DNA of 6,014 nucleotides from Pontiella desulfatans. GTDB lineage: Bacteria > Verrucomicrobiota > Kiritimatiellia > Kiritimatiellales > Pontiellaceae. This document shows positions 1-5,040 of this stretch, piece by piece. The stretch is taken from assembly GCA_029287275.1 (NCBI GenBank), contig JARFRL010000470.1, forward strand, positions 1 to 6,014. Direction: 5' to 3'. Positions within the stretch are counted from its first letter, which is position 1, and each line of letters begins with the position of its first letter. The translations under genes and the position numbers were made by a program. The notes below the pieces were generated by a model. That model did not search any database and was not told the DNA's origin. It worked only from the letters and a program-made list of their open reading frames with translations.

Positions 1-7
1 GGTTCGC

Positions 8-607
8 TTGAAGGCGGTGACGCAGGAACTGATCCGTCGTTGGGTCGAGGCTTTAGACAGAAATGGGGATTTTGAGCTTTGGCAACTGCGTCAAGCGCTG
101 AAAGCGGTTGAGATCCTGATGGATGAAAGGGACGATTCGGCGGACCGCCCGCCAATTGATTGGGAGGAGCTGGGGAGTCTTTGCGAGGAGCTGGGGGCGG
201 AGCACGTTACGCTGGCGCGAACCCAAAGCGCGGCGGAAGCGGTGGAGAAGAGCCTCTCGAAGGCGGATTGCGGATTGGATACGGAAGCGGCGGCGGTGTC
301 GCGGAAGCTACGAGAGGTGATTCGTCGGCGGAACATGGCGATTCGCACGGGAAAAAAGGGTCCGCCCGTGATTCGTAGCGATTCCATTCTCGCACGCGGA
401 AGCCGCCCGACGGCTCAGGCGTCGGGGGTTTCGGGCGAGACGGTGTATGCCGCTTTACCGAAGAAGGCTTTGGCGCAGAAGATCCAGATGGACGCCAGGC
501 CCCAGCCCAGCCCAAACAGCACGCCGGCGTCGATGATGCCGCGCCAGGGTTGCGGCAATTGCCGCACGCCGACGATCAACAACACCACCATCGTGGTGAC
601 GCTGTAG
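8..607 (+). CDS. Unrecognised helical protein, possibly 5'-partial, with C-terminal run-on
   Basis: I do not recognise this protein. The frame opens with TTG at position 8 and is open to the window edge without an upstream stop, so the true start may lie outside. Residues 1-115 are rich in charged and helix-forming residues, with no membrane segment, signal peptide or cysteine motif, and look like a bundle of three amphipathic helices. Residues 116-135 look disordered. From about residue 136 the frame lies over the antisense of the membrane protein at 415-951 and becomes rich in Pro, Ser, Thr and Asn, unlike native sequence. Two convergent genes sharing 193 bases is unusual. Either the plus gene lost its original stop and reads through, or a frameshift lies near 380-415. 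Codon use is less GC-biased at third positions than in the LPS genes. A small helical chaperone or adaptor is possible but is only a guess from composition. Confidence 0.5.
   Translation: MKAVTQELIRRWVEALDRNGDFELWQLRQALKAVEILMDERDDSADRPPIDWEELGSLCEELGAEHVTLARTQSAAEAVEKSLSKADCGLDTEAAAVSRKLREVIRRRNMAIRTGKKGPPVIRSDSILARGSRPTAQASGVSGETVYAALPKKALAQKIQMDARPQPSPNSTPASMMPRQGCGNCRTPTINNTTIVVTL
406..426. terminator. GC-rich hairpin at the convergent gene ends
   Basis: A perfect 7-bp inverted repeat, CCCGACG and CGTCGGG, surrounds a 7-base loop holding the TGA stop (415-417) of the minus-strand membrane protein. It lies where the two convergent genes meet, so it could act on transcripts from either side. 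Neither side has a proper T-run: only GGTTT follows on plus, and none on minus. It is therefore a weak or factor-dependent terminator, or an mRNA 3'-end stabiliser, at best. Confidence 0.3.
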
Positions 608-951
608 GCGACGATCTTGCGCTTGCGGGTGGCGTGGAAAAATCCCATGCAGAAAAAGGGCGCGAAGACGACGCGGAGGGGCGTCGCGTTGGATTTGAGA
701 TAGAGCGCCCGCGCGGCGACCCGCGGCGCGAACTTGAGTTGGAAACCTTTGTAGCCTTCGGCGTAGCCCATGAAGATCAGGCTCGCGCCGAGCGCGGTCC
801 AGCGCGCCCACGTGAAGGAGGTTCCAATGAGTTCCATGGTGTAGGGCCAGACGCTGAAAAAACCGCGGCCGATGATCATGGAAAGACCGACGATTCCCCA
901 AACCGCGCCCGCGGTTCCAAGCGCTGAAGCGCCCGGTTTACCAGTGCTCAT
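415..951 (-). CDS. Small multi-pass inner-membrane protein, unknown function
   Basis: The product is 178 residues and very hydrophobic. I see about five membrane segments: residues 11-33, 50-64, 90-106, 113-130 and 138-162. They are separated by short basic stretches such as ATRKRK at 107-112, which by the positive-inside rule should face the cytoplasm. There is no transporter signature, metal motif or catalytic motif I recognise, so no function is proposed. The frame is open upstream to 1113, but the start is placed at the ATG at 951. The region upstream is antisense-like and lies inside the nitroreductase. This ATG sits in ATGAGCACTGGTAA, which contains the nitroreductase stop, giving a 14-base overlap. 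No good Shine-Dalgarno site precedes it, so translation is probably coupled to the nitroreductase. The C-terminus overlaps the plus-strand ORF at 8-607; hydrophobicity continuing through residue 162 argues that this strand is the native coding one. Confidence 0.72.
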   Translation of the reverse strand: MSTGKPGASALGTAGAVWGIVGLSMIIGRGFFSVWPYTMELIGTSFTWARWTALGASLIFMGYAEGYKGFQLKFAPRVAARALYLKSNATPLRVVFAPFFCMGFFHATRKRKIVAYSVTTMVVLLIVGVRQLPQPWRGIIDAGVLFGLGWGLASIWIFCAKAFFGKAAYTVSPETPDA

Positions 952-1453
952 AGCGAACCAGATCATCCAATGGTTTGCGGGTTTTCTCGCGCTGTTCGTC
1001 GTTCGCGTAGCCCAACAGAAGAATCGCGAGCGGTTCGACGCCTTCCGAAACGCGCATGGCGGCGGACACCGCGGCGGGGTCGAACGCGGCGATCCAGCAG
1101 GAGCCGAGTCCAAGATCGGTGGCGGCGAGGCTCATGTGGTCGATGGCGATGGCCGCGTCGACCTCGGCGTAGTTCTTGCCGTCGTGACGGGTGCGCGTCC
1201 AGCCCTGCTCCGACTCGACGCAGACGACGATCGCGACGGGGGCCTCGCGGAAGAAGGGGGCGGGATAGGCCGCGGCCAGAGCGTCGAGTCCGGACGCGGC
1301 GCGGACGACGATGAACTGGAAGGGCTGCAGGTTTTTGGCGGTGGGGGCCAGCGCGCCGGCGCGCAGCACCTCGTTCAGCAGTTCCTCGGGTACGGGATCG
1401 GGCGCGTAGCCGCGGACGCTGCGGCGCTTTTCGGCGAGTTCGATGAATTTCAT
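938..1453 (-). CDS. Small nitroreductase-family FMN oxidoreductase
   Basis: This is a 171-residue single-domain member of the nitroreductase superfamily. These are cytoplasmic, usually homodimeric flavoproteins that reduce nitro compounds, quinones or similar acceptors with NAD(P)H. Visible hallmarks are the N-terminal EKRRSVRGY (8-16), whose Arg/Ser residues bind FMN phosphate in the family; LAPTAKNLQPFQFIVV (35-50), the family's 'APS..N.QPW.F' region; DHMSLAATDLGLGSCWI (105-121); and ILLLGYA (144-150), followed by basic residues and a short C-terminal tail. The length fits the small subgroup of about 170-200 residues. The start at 1453 is chosen over the TTG at 1495 because a GGAG box sits 9 bases upstream and MKFIELAEKRRS is a typical family N-terminus. 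It is followed by an overlapping membrane-protein gene, and queG lies upstream on the same strand. Sequence alone does not give the substrate. Confidence 0.9.
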   Translation of the reverse strand: MKFIELAEKRRSVRGYAPDPVPEELLNEVLRAGALAPTAKNLQPFQFIVVRAASGLDALAAAYPAPFFREAPVAIVVCVESEQGWTRTRHDGKNYAEVDAAIAIDHMSLAATDLGLGSCWIAAFDPAAVSAAMRVSEGVEPLAILLLGYANDEQREKTRKPLDDLVRYEHW

Positions 1454-1462
1454 GACGTGATT

Positions 1463-1466
1463 CTCC
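1463..1466 (-). promoter_or_regulatory. Shine-Dalgarno site deciding the nitroreductase start
   Basis: On the minus strand GGAG lies 9 bases before the ATG at 1453. It falls inside the longer open frame from 1495, so it supports initiation at 1453 and against the longer form. Confidence 0.7.
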
Positions 1467-1485
1467 AAATTTTCAGAATGGACGG

Positions 1486-1513
1486 ATTCTACCAACCCGC
1501 TTTGGAATGAGAA
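1486..1513 (-). promoter_or_regulatory. Candidate sigma-70-type promoter for the nitroreductase
   Basis: On the minus strand a TAGAAT -10 (1486-1491) matches TATAAT at five of six bases. It sits 16 bases downstream of TTCTCA (1508-1513), which matches TTGACA at four of six. Transcription would start near 1479, leaving a leader of about 25 bases with the GGAG box. Two inverted repeats overlap it: TGAGAA-N3-TTTTCA (1508-1522), covering the -35, and AGAAT-N6-ATTCT (1475-1490), covering the -10. They could be operator sites for a regulator not encoded here. Confidence 0.35.
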
Positions 1514-1530
1514 GCCTTTTCAGGGACAAG

Positions 1531-1554
1531 CGACTTGGCACGCGGACTGCTATA
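1531..1554 (+). promoter_or_regulatory. Sigma-54-type (-24/-12) promoter match facing plus
   Basis: The element reads TTGGCACG, then four bases, then CTGCT. The RpoN consensus is YTGGCACG-N4-TTGCW. All bases match except the first T of TTGC, which is C. The GG (1537-1538) and GC (1549-1550) are separated by exactly 10 bases, as required. Transcription would begin near 1562. No plus-strand gene follows for about 1 kb, but an intrinsic terminator does. No sigma-70 -35 lies at proper spacing from the overlapping TATATT (1551-1556). A chance match cannot be excluded in one short window. Confidence 0.45.
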
Positions 1555-1561
1555 TTACACG

Positions 1562-1672
1562 TACATCTCCTCCTCACCAGGCGGTGAGTTGGTCGCGGAT
1601 CAGCTCACTGCCTGTTTTCTTACTTACCCACTGGAGCAGCTCCCTCTCATCCGGGGAGCTGCTCTTTTTTTT
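1562..1672 (+). ncRNA. Candidate small regulatory RNA, antisense to the queG 3' end
   Basis: Inferred from a sigma-54-type promoter (start near 1562) and a strong intrinsic terminator ending at 1672, giving about 111 nt. The 5' part carries an exposed pyrimidine stretch CUCCUCC (1567-1573), complementary to Shine-Dalgarno sequence GGAGGAG. Next is a 6-bp hairpin, CUCACC-AGGC-GGUGAG (1573-1588). An alternative, mutually exclusive pairing joins GGCGGUGAG (1580-1588) to CUCACUGCC (1604-1612), nine pairs including one G-U. A U-rich unpaired stretch (1613-1622) precedes the terminator. Well-known sigma-54-dependent small RNAs (Qrr, CrcZ, GlmY) have similar architecture, but no sequence relationship is claimed. 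Most of it is antisense to the last 33 codons and stop of queG, so it could also act in cis or merely stop antisense transcription. Confidence 0.38.
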
Positions 1673-2605
1673 AAGCAACGCCACCGCGTTTTTGCGCAGT
1701 TGGGTCACGCCGGCGTAGGCCGTCGCGTTCCCCTTGATCAAACGCCGGACCTCCCCCGCGGGCGTTTTCAGCAACCATTCGAGGTCGATGGGAATCCGCG
1801 TGTCGATCTGGTCTTTGGGCGGGCAGACGTTGGTGCAGTCGTCGCACCCGAAGATCCAGTCGCCGATCATCTCCGCTTCCGCGCGATTGAGAACGCTTCG
1901 TTTCTCGATCGTGAGATAACTAATACATCTACGCGCGGCGATGGGTTTTCCAAATTCAATCGCGTTGGTCGGGCATTTTTTCACGCAGGCGAGACAATCG
2001 TCGCACCGAAACGGCATCTTCGGCGCGCGGATCACTTCCGGCAACTCGGCGTCGACGAAGAGACACCCGATGAACACCCGCGTGTTGATCCGCCCCGGCA
2101 CGCGCAGCAGATCGTTGGCGCCAACGACGCCCAGCCCCGCGGTCGTCGCGAAGAGGCGTTCATAAACCGGTTTGGTGTCCACCGCGGCCTCGCATTGAAT
2201 CCCTTCGCCCAGCATCGCCTTCAGCTCCGCGAGCATCGCCTGCCCCGTCGCGTGATAATCCTGTTCCCGGGCGTAGGCGGAAACATAGCCCAGCGGCGCG
2301 CCCGACGCGGGCGCGGGAAACGGATGCGTCGCGGCGGGATCGCCCCACTGATTGGTGAAGGTCAAAACAAGGACGGACTTCGCGAACGGGAAGGTTTTCC
2401 ACGGGTCGGATTTATCCGGGAACATGCGTTCGAGATAATCCATCTCGCCGTGCGTCCCCGCCTTCAGCCACTCCGCGACCAATTCATTGTTCGCGCCGAC
2501 GCGTTCGCGCAATAGCGGGTGATCCATCCGCAGGCACGCGATCGAATGAGCCCCGATCGTTCCCGCGGCTTCGTCGAGCCATGCCGTAAAGTTGTCAAAT
2601 TTCAT
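1574..2605 (-). CDS. queG: Epoxyqueuosine reductase (QueG-type)
   Basis: QueG is a cytoplasmic cobalamin and two-[4Fe-4S] enzyme that reduces epoxyqueuosine to queuosine at the tRNA wobble base, the last step of that pathway. The 343-residue protein fits the family. In order it has GTHGEMDYLER (50-60), the family's 'G..G.M.Y' motif; YAREQDYH (111-118); VDTKPVYER (142-150), whose Asp143 matches the proposed general acid; cluster cysteines C201, C204, C207 and C211; RCISYLTIEKR (226-236); then C254, C257 and C261 in WIFGCDDCTNVCP. The C-terminus keeps QLRKNAVALL and a short tail ending near TAW. It departs from typical QueG at 159-168, where GVVGANDLL replaces the usual GWIGKNTLL, so a paralogue of the same superfamily is possible. 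No Shine-Dalgarno site precedes the ATG. It diverges from the gene at 2646 across 40 bases. Its 3' end carries the A8 run and the opposite-strand terminator hairpin. Confidence 0.85.
   Translation of the reverse strand: MKFDNFTAWLDEAAGTIGAHSIACLRMDHPLLRERVGANNELVAEWLKAGTHGEMDYLERMFPDKSDPWKTFPFAKSVLVLTFTNQWGDPAATHPFPAPASGAPLGYVSAYAREQDYHATGQAMLAELKAMLGEGIQCEAAVDTKPVYERLFATTAGLGVVGANDLLRVPGRINTRVFIGCLFVDAELPEVIRAPKMPFRCDDCLACVKKCPTNAIEFGKPIAARRCISYLTIEKRSVLNRAEAEMIGDWIFGCDDCTNVCPPKDQIDTRIPIDLEWLLKTPAGEVRRLIKGNATAYAGVTQLRKNAVALLKKKSSSPDERELLQWVSKKTGSELIRDQLTAW
1634..1672 (+). terminator. Strong intrinsic terminator, plus direction, inside queG
   Basis: An 11-bp perfect stem, GAGCAGCTCCC (1634-1644) with GGGAGCTGCTC (1654-1664), closes a 9-base loop and is followed directly by eight T (1665-1672). 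This is textbook rho-independent structure, oriented to stop plus-strand transcription. On the minus strand the A8 run comes before the stem, so it cannot terminate queG. It overlaps queG codons for KKKSSSPDERELLQ. Confidence 0.8.
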
Positions 2606-2645
2606 TTCGCGCCGTTCGTAAGAAAGGGTATGAACCTACCTCAAG

Positions 2646-3506
2646 ATGGCTGACGGATTGAAGATCTTATTCATTTTCCTCGACGGTTTCGGTTTGGGCT
2701 CGGACGATCCCGCGGTCAATCCGTTGCGCGATCCGCGCTATCCGAACATCCAGAAGCTGCTCGATGGCGCCACGCCGCTGGACGCGACCCTGGGCGTCGC
2801 GGGAAAACCGCAGAGCGCGACGGGGCAGGCCGCGTTGCTGACGGGCGTGAACGCGGCGGAGCTGATGGGCCGGCACGTCGAGGGCTTCCCGCCCCCCTCG
2901 CTCAAAACAATGATCGAGCGCGAGAGCCTTTTTCGAAAGCTACGCGATCTGGGGAAGGACGCGACCTTCGCGAACTCGTATTGGATCGACGATCCCGAAA
3001 ACATTCCCGCGCGGCGGCGCTCGGTGACCACCGTGATGACCTTGTCCGCGCTCAGCGGCGTGCGACACAAGCAGGAGCTGCTCGACGGGCTCGCGGTGAA
3101 CCACGACATCACGCGCTGGACGATGGGCTCCCGCGGCTACGACGGCCCCCATATCTCGGAAGAGGAAGCCGCGGGGCATCTGCTCGACGTGGCGCGCCAG
3201 CACGACTTCACCTTATACGAATATTTCCTCACCGACCGCGCCGGGCATTCCGGCGAGCCGGAGTTGGTCCACCAGTGCCTGGAGACCTTGGAGCGGTTTC
3301 TGCCGATCGCCGCGTCGTTCGCGCGCGAACCGAACCACCTGTTCCTGCTGTGCAGCGACCACGGCAACATCGAGGACCTCACCATCCGAACGCATACGCC
3401 GCACCCCGTCCCGCTCGTCGCCCGCGGCGCCGGCGCGGAGGCCTTTCAATCCCTGGGTTCCCTGCTGGACGTCACGCCGGCCATCCTTCGCCTTTACCAG
3501 TCCTGA
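2646..3506 (+). CDS. Alkaline-phosphatase/phosphomutase superfamily metalloenzyme, unknown substrate
   Basis: The 286-residue protein carries the ordered metal motifs of the superfamily that includes alkaline phosphatase, cofactor-independent phosphoglycerate mutase and phosphopentomutase. These are LDGFGLG (12-18) with metal ligand Asp13; SATGQAALLTG (57-67), where Thr59 is the likely nucleophile by position; TDRAGHSGE (196-204) with Asp197 and His201; CSDHGN (236-241) with Asp238 and His239; and THTPHP (249-254). Two metal sites therefore look intact. It is much shorter than phosphoglycerate mutase (about 510 residues) and lacks room for that enzyme's large inserted domain. Residues 70-160 form a modest cap instead. 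It may act as a phosphatase, phosphodiesterase or phosphomutase, but the substrate is not evident. No signal peptide is seen, so it is probably cytoplasmic. No Shine-Dalgarno site precedes the ATG; TATGAA at 2629-2634 is a possible -10 that would give a very short leader. It is followed after 21 bases by the dCMP deaminase. Confidence 0.8.
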   Translation: MADGLKILFIFLDGFGLGSDDPAVNPLRDPRYPNIQKLLDGATPLDATLGVAGKPQSATGQAALLTGVNAAELMGRHVEGFPPPSLKTMIERESLFRKLRDLGKDATFANSYWIDDPENIPARRRSVTTVMTLSALSGVRHKQELLDGLAVNHDITRWTMGSRGYDGPHISEEEAAGHLLDVARQHDFTLYEYFLTDRAGHSGEPELVHQCLETLERFLPIAASFAREPNHLFLLCSDHGNIEDLTIRTHTPHPVPLVARGAGAEAFQSLGSLLDVTPAILRLYQS

Positions 3507-3521
3507 TCGGAACGCTATATT
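3493..3521 (+). promoter_or_regulatory. Candidate promoter for a leaderless dCMP deaminase mRNA
   Basis: TTTACC (3493-3498), four of six matches to TTGACA, is followed after exactly 17 bases by TATATT (3516-3521), five of six matches to TATAAT. Transcription would start about 7 bases later, on the A of the ATG at 3528. There is no Shine-Dalgarno site, which fits a leaderless message. The -35 lies inside the last codons of the upstream gene. Confidence 0.45.
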
Positions 3522-3527
3522 CCCCCG

Positions 3528-3995
3528 ATGAATCAGGAAGAACACCCACGCCCGGACTGGGACGAATACTTCATGGATATCGCGCACGTGGTTTCCAAGC
3601 GCGGAAACTGCTGCCGACGAAAGGTCGCGGCGGTGATCGTTCGCGACCGGCGCATTATTTCAACCGGCTACAACGGCACGCCGCGCGGCATTGATAATTG
3701 CTACGAAGGCGGCTGCCCCCGCTGCGCGTCCGACGCGCCGTCGGGCTCCGAACTCGGCGAATGCGTGTGCGCGCACGCCGAGGAGAACGCGATCGTGCAG
3801 GCGGCCTATCACGGCATCAGCGTGCGCGACGGCTCGCTCTACTGCACGCTCAGCCCCTGCCTGATGTGCGCCAAAATGATCATCAACGCGGGCATCACCG
3901 AAGTGGTGTACGAAACCGAGTATCACTTCACCGCGCAATCCCGCGGCCTGTTCACCGCGGCCGGCGTCGCGTGTCGACAATTCGACCGCCCCTGA
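3528..3995 (+). CDS. Deoxycytidylate (dCMP) deaminase
   Basis: The enzyme hydrolyses dCMP to dUMP, the substrate of thymidylate synthase, in the cytoplasm. The 155-residue protein has the zinc-dependent cytidine/deoxycytidylate deaminase signature: CAHAEENA (81-88) with zinc ligand His83 and proton-shuttle Glu85, and SPCLMCAK (109-116) with ligands Cys111 and Cys114. YNGTPRGI (48-55) is the nucleotide-binding region typical of dCMP deaminases. A cysteine-rich insert (C58, C63, C66, C79, C81) matches the extra-zinc segment of the ComEB/dCMP deaminase branch and argues against a tRNA adenosine deaminase or RibD. The start is taken as the ATG with the candidate promoter immediately before it, although no Shine-Dalgarno site is seen. 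The heptose kinase begins 25 bases after its stop, so the two are probably co-transcribed without an obvious metabolic link. Confidence 0.93.
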   Translation: MNQEEHPRPDWDEYFMDIAHVVSKRGNCCRRKVAAVIVRDRRIISTGYNGTPRGIDNCYEGGCPRCASDAPSGSELGECVCAHAEENAIVQAAYHGISVRDGSLYCTLSPCLMCAKMIINAGITEVVYETEYHFTAQSRGLFTAAGVACRQFDRP

Positions 3996-4020
3996 AATTT
4001 ATCGAAGGAGAGAGACCCCT

Positions 4021-5040
4021 ATGAAAATCACGATTGAACGGGCCGACCAGCTACTCGCTTGCGCCACGAAAAAACGCGTGCTGGTGGTGGGCGACCTGAT
4101 GATGGACCGCTTCGTCTACGGAACCGTCTCGCGCGTCTCGCCCGAGGCCCCCGTGCCGGTGGTGCACGTCACCCGCGAGAAAGCCATGCCCGGCGGCGCG
4201 TGCAACGTCGCCTCCAACCTGCTCGCGCTCGGCGGCAAGGCCGCGATGGCCGGCGTCATCGGCCAAGACGCGGTCGGCGCCGAACTCAAGGAACAGCTTT
4301 CCGCGGCGGGCGTCTCGCTCGACGCGATCCTCGAGAACGGCGACTTCCCCACCTGCGAGAAAACCCGCGTCGTCGCCGAACGCCAACAGGTCGTGCGCGT
4401 CGACCGCGAGGAATACCTGAAAATATCCGGCCCCGAAATGGCCCGATTCCTCGAGCTCGTCCGGTCCGAGGTCGCCCTCGCGGACGGCGTCATCATCGAG
4501 GATTACGGCAAAGGCTCCGTCCAACAGGAGGTGGTCGACGCCGTGCTGGCCGCGGCCGCGGAGAAAGGCGTTCCGGTCGGCTACGATCCGAAGGACGACC
4601 ACATTCTCCGGATGGAAGGCGTTTCCGTCGTCACGCCCAACCGCAAGGAGGCGTTCGGTTCCGCCGGCGTCGCGGAAGGCCGCCCGGCGGAAAACCCGCT
4701 CGAGGACGAGGCGCTGCTGGAAGTCGGCCGCGTGCTGGACGACAAATGGAAAGCCCGGCACACGCTGATCACGCTCGGGCCGCACGGCATGCTGTTGCTG
4801 AACCGGGGCGACGCGGCGCAACACATTCCCACCCGCGCCCGCGAGGTGTTCGACGTCTCCGGCGCCGGCGACACGGTGATCGCGACCTACGTGCTCGCGC
4901 TCGCCTGCGGGGCCACCTATCTCGAGGCCGCGGAACTCGCCAACTTCGCGGCGGGCGTCGTGGTCGGCAAGCTCGGCACCGCCACCTGCACGCGCGGGGA
5001 GCTCATCGACTACATGACCCAACACGCGGAGGAACTCTAA
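4021..5040 (+). CDS. hldE: D-glycero-beta-D-manno-heptose-7-phosphate kinase (RfaE domain I)
   Basis: The enzyme phosphorylates C1 of heptose 7-phosphate with ATP to give heptose 1,7-bisphosphate, an early step of ADP-heptose synthesis for the LPS inner core. The 339-residue protein belongs to the PfkB/ribokinase fold. It shows VGDLMMDRFVYG (23-34), SRVSPEAPVPVV (37-48), PGGACNVASNL (57-67), RQQVVRVDRE (121-130), IIEDYGKG (158-165), TPNRKE (205-210), TLGPHGM (251-257) and DVSGAGDT (278-285), whose Asp284 is the catalytic base. It ends where bifunctional HldE continues into its nucleotidyltransferase domain, so only the kinase half is here (also called RfaE1 or HldA). A separate HldC should be encoded elsewhere. 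AAGGAG (4005-4010) lies 10 bases before the ATG. Its stop shares one base with the kdsB start (TAATG), so the two are translationally coupled. Confidence 0.93.
   Translation: MKITIERADQLLACATKKRVLVVGDLMMDRFVYGTVSRVSPEAPVPVVHVTREKAMPGGACNVASNLLALGGKAAMAGVIGQDAVGAELKEQLSAAGVSLDAILENGDFPTCEKTRVVAERQQVVRVDREEYLKISGPEMARFLELVRSEVALADGVIIEDYGKGSVQQEVVDAVLAAAAEKGVPVGYDPKDDHILRMEGVSVVTPNRKEAFGSAGVAEGRPAENPLEDEALLEVGRVLDDKWKARHTLITLGPHGMLLLNRGDAAQHIPTRAREVFDVSGAGDTVIATYVLALACGATYLEAAELANFAAGVVVGKLGTATCTRGELIDYMTQHAEEL

Noticed and set aside
349..368. CACGGG/CCCGTG inverted repeat with an internal A6 run
   Set aside because: Only 6 bp with a long loop, inside an ORF and without a following T-run. It is likely chance.
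952..1113. N-terminal extension of the membrane protein to 1113
   Set aside because: The extra 54 residues lie inside the nitroreductase and are Pro/Arg/Ser-rich with no membrane character. The ATG at 951 overlapping the nitroreductase stop is the better start.
1454..1495. Longer nitroreductase starting at the TTG at 1495
   Set aside because: It adds 14 residues with no family match and would swallow the GGAG box that serves the ATG at 1453.
1551..1556. TATATT as a sigma-70 -10 box for a plus transcript
   Set aside because: No acceptable -35 lies 16-18 bases upstream; TTGGCA at 1535 is only 10 bases away. The -24/-12 reading fits better.
1535..2515. 326-codon plus-strand frame antisense to queG
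   Set aside because: It lies opposite a gene with all QueG cysteine motifs, has no motif of its own, and is interrupted functionally by the plus-strand terminator at 1634-1672.
4051..5025. Long minus-strand open frame antisense to the heptose kinase
   Set aside because: No recognisable motif, and its codon pattern mirrors the strongly supported kinase on the other strand. It is an antisense shadow.
4059..5040. Long second plus-strand frame over the heptose kinase that runs in frame into kdsB
   Set aside because: It is extremely Arg/Gly-rich, typical of an out-of-frame shadow in GC-rich DNA. Only the part from the ATG at 5040 (kdsB) is real.
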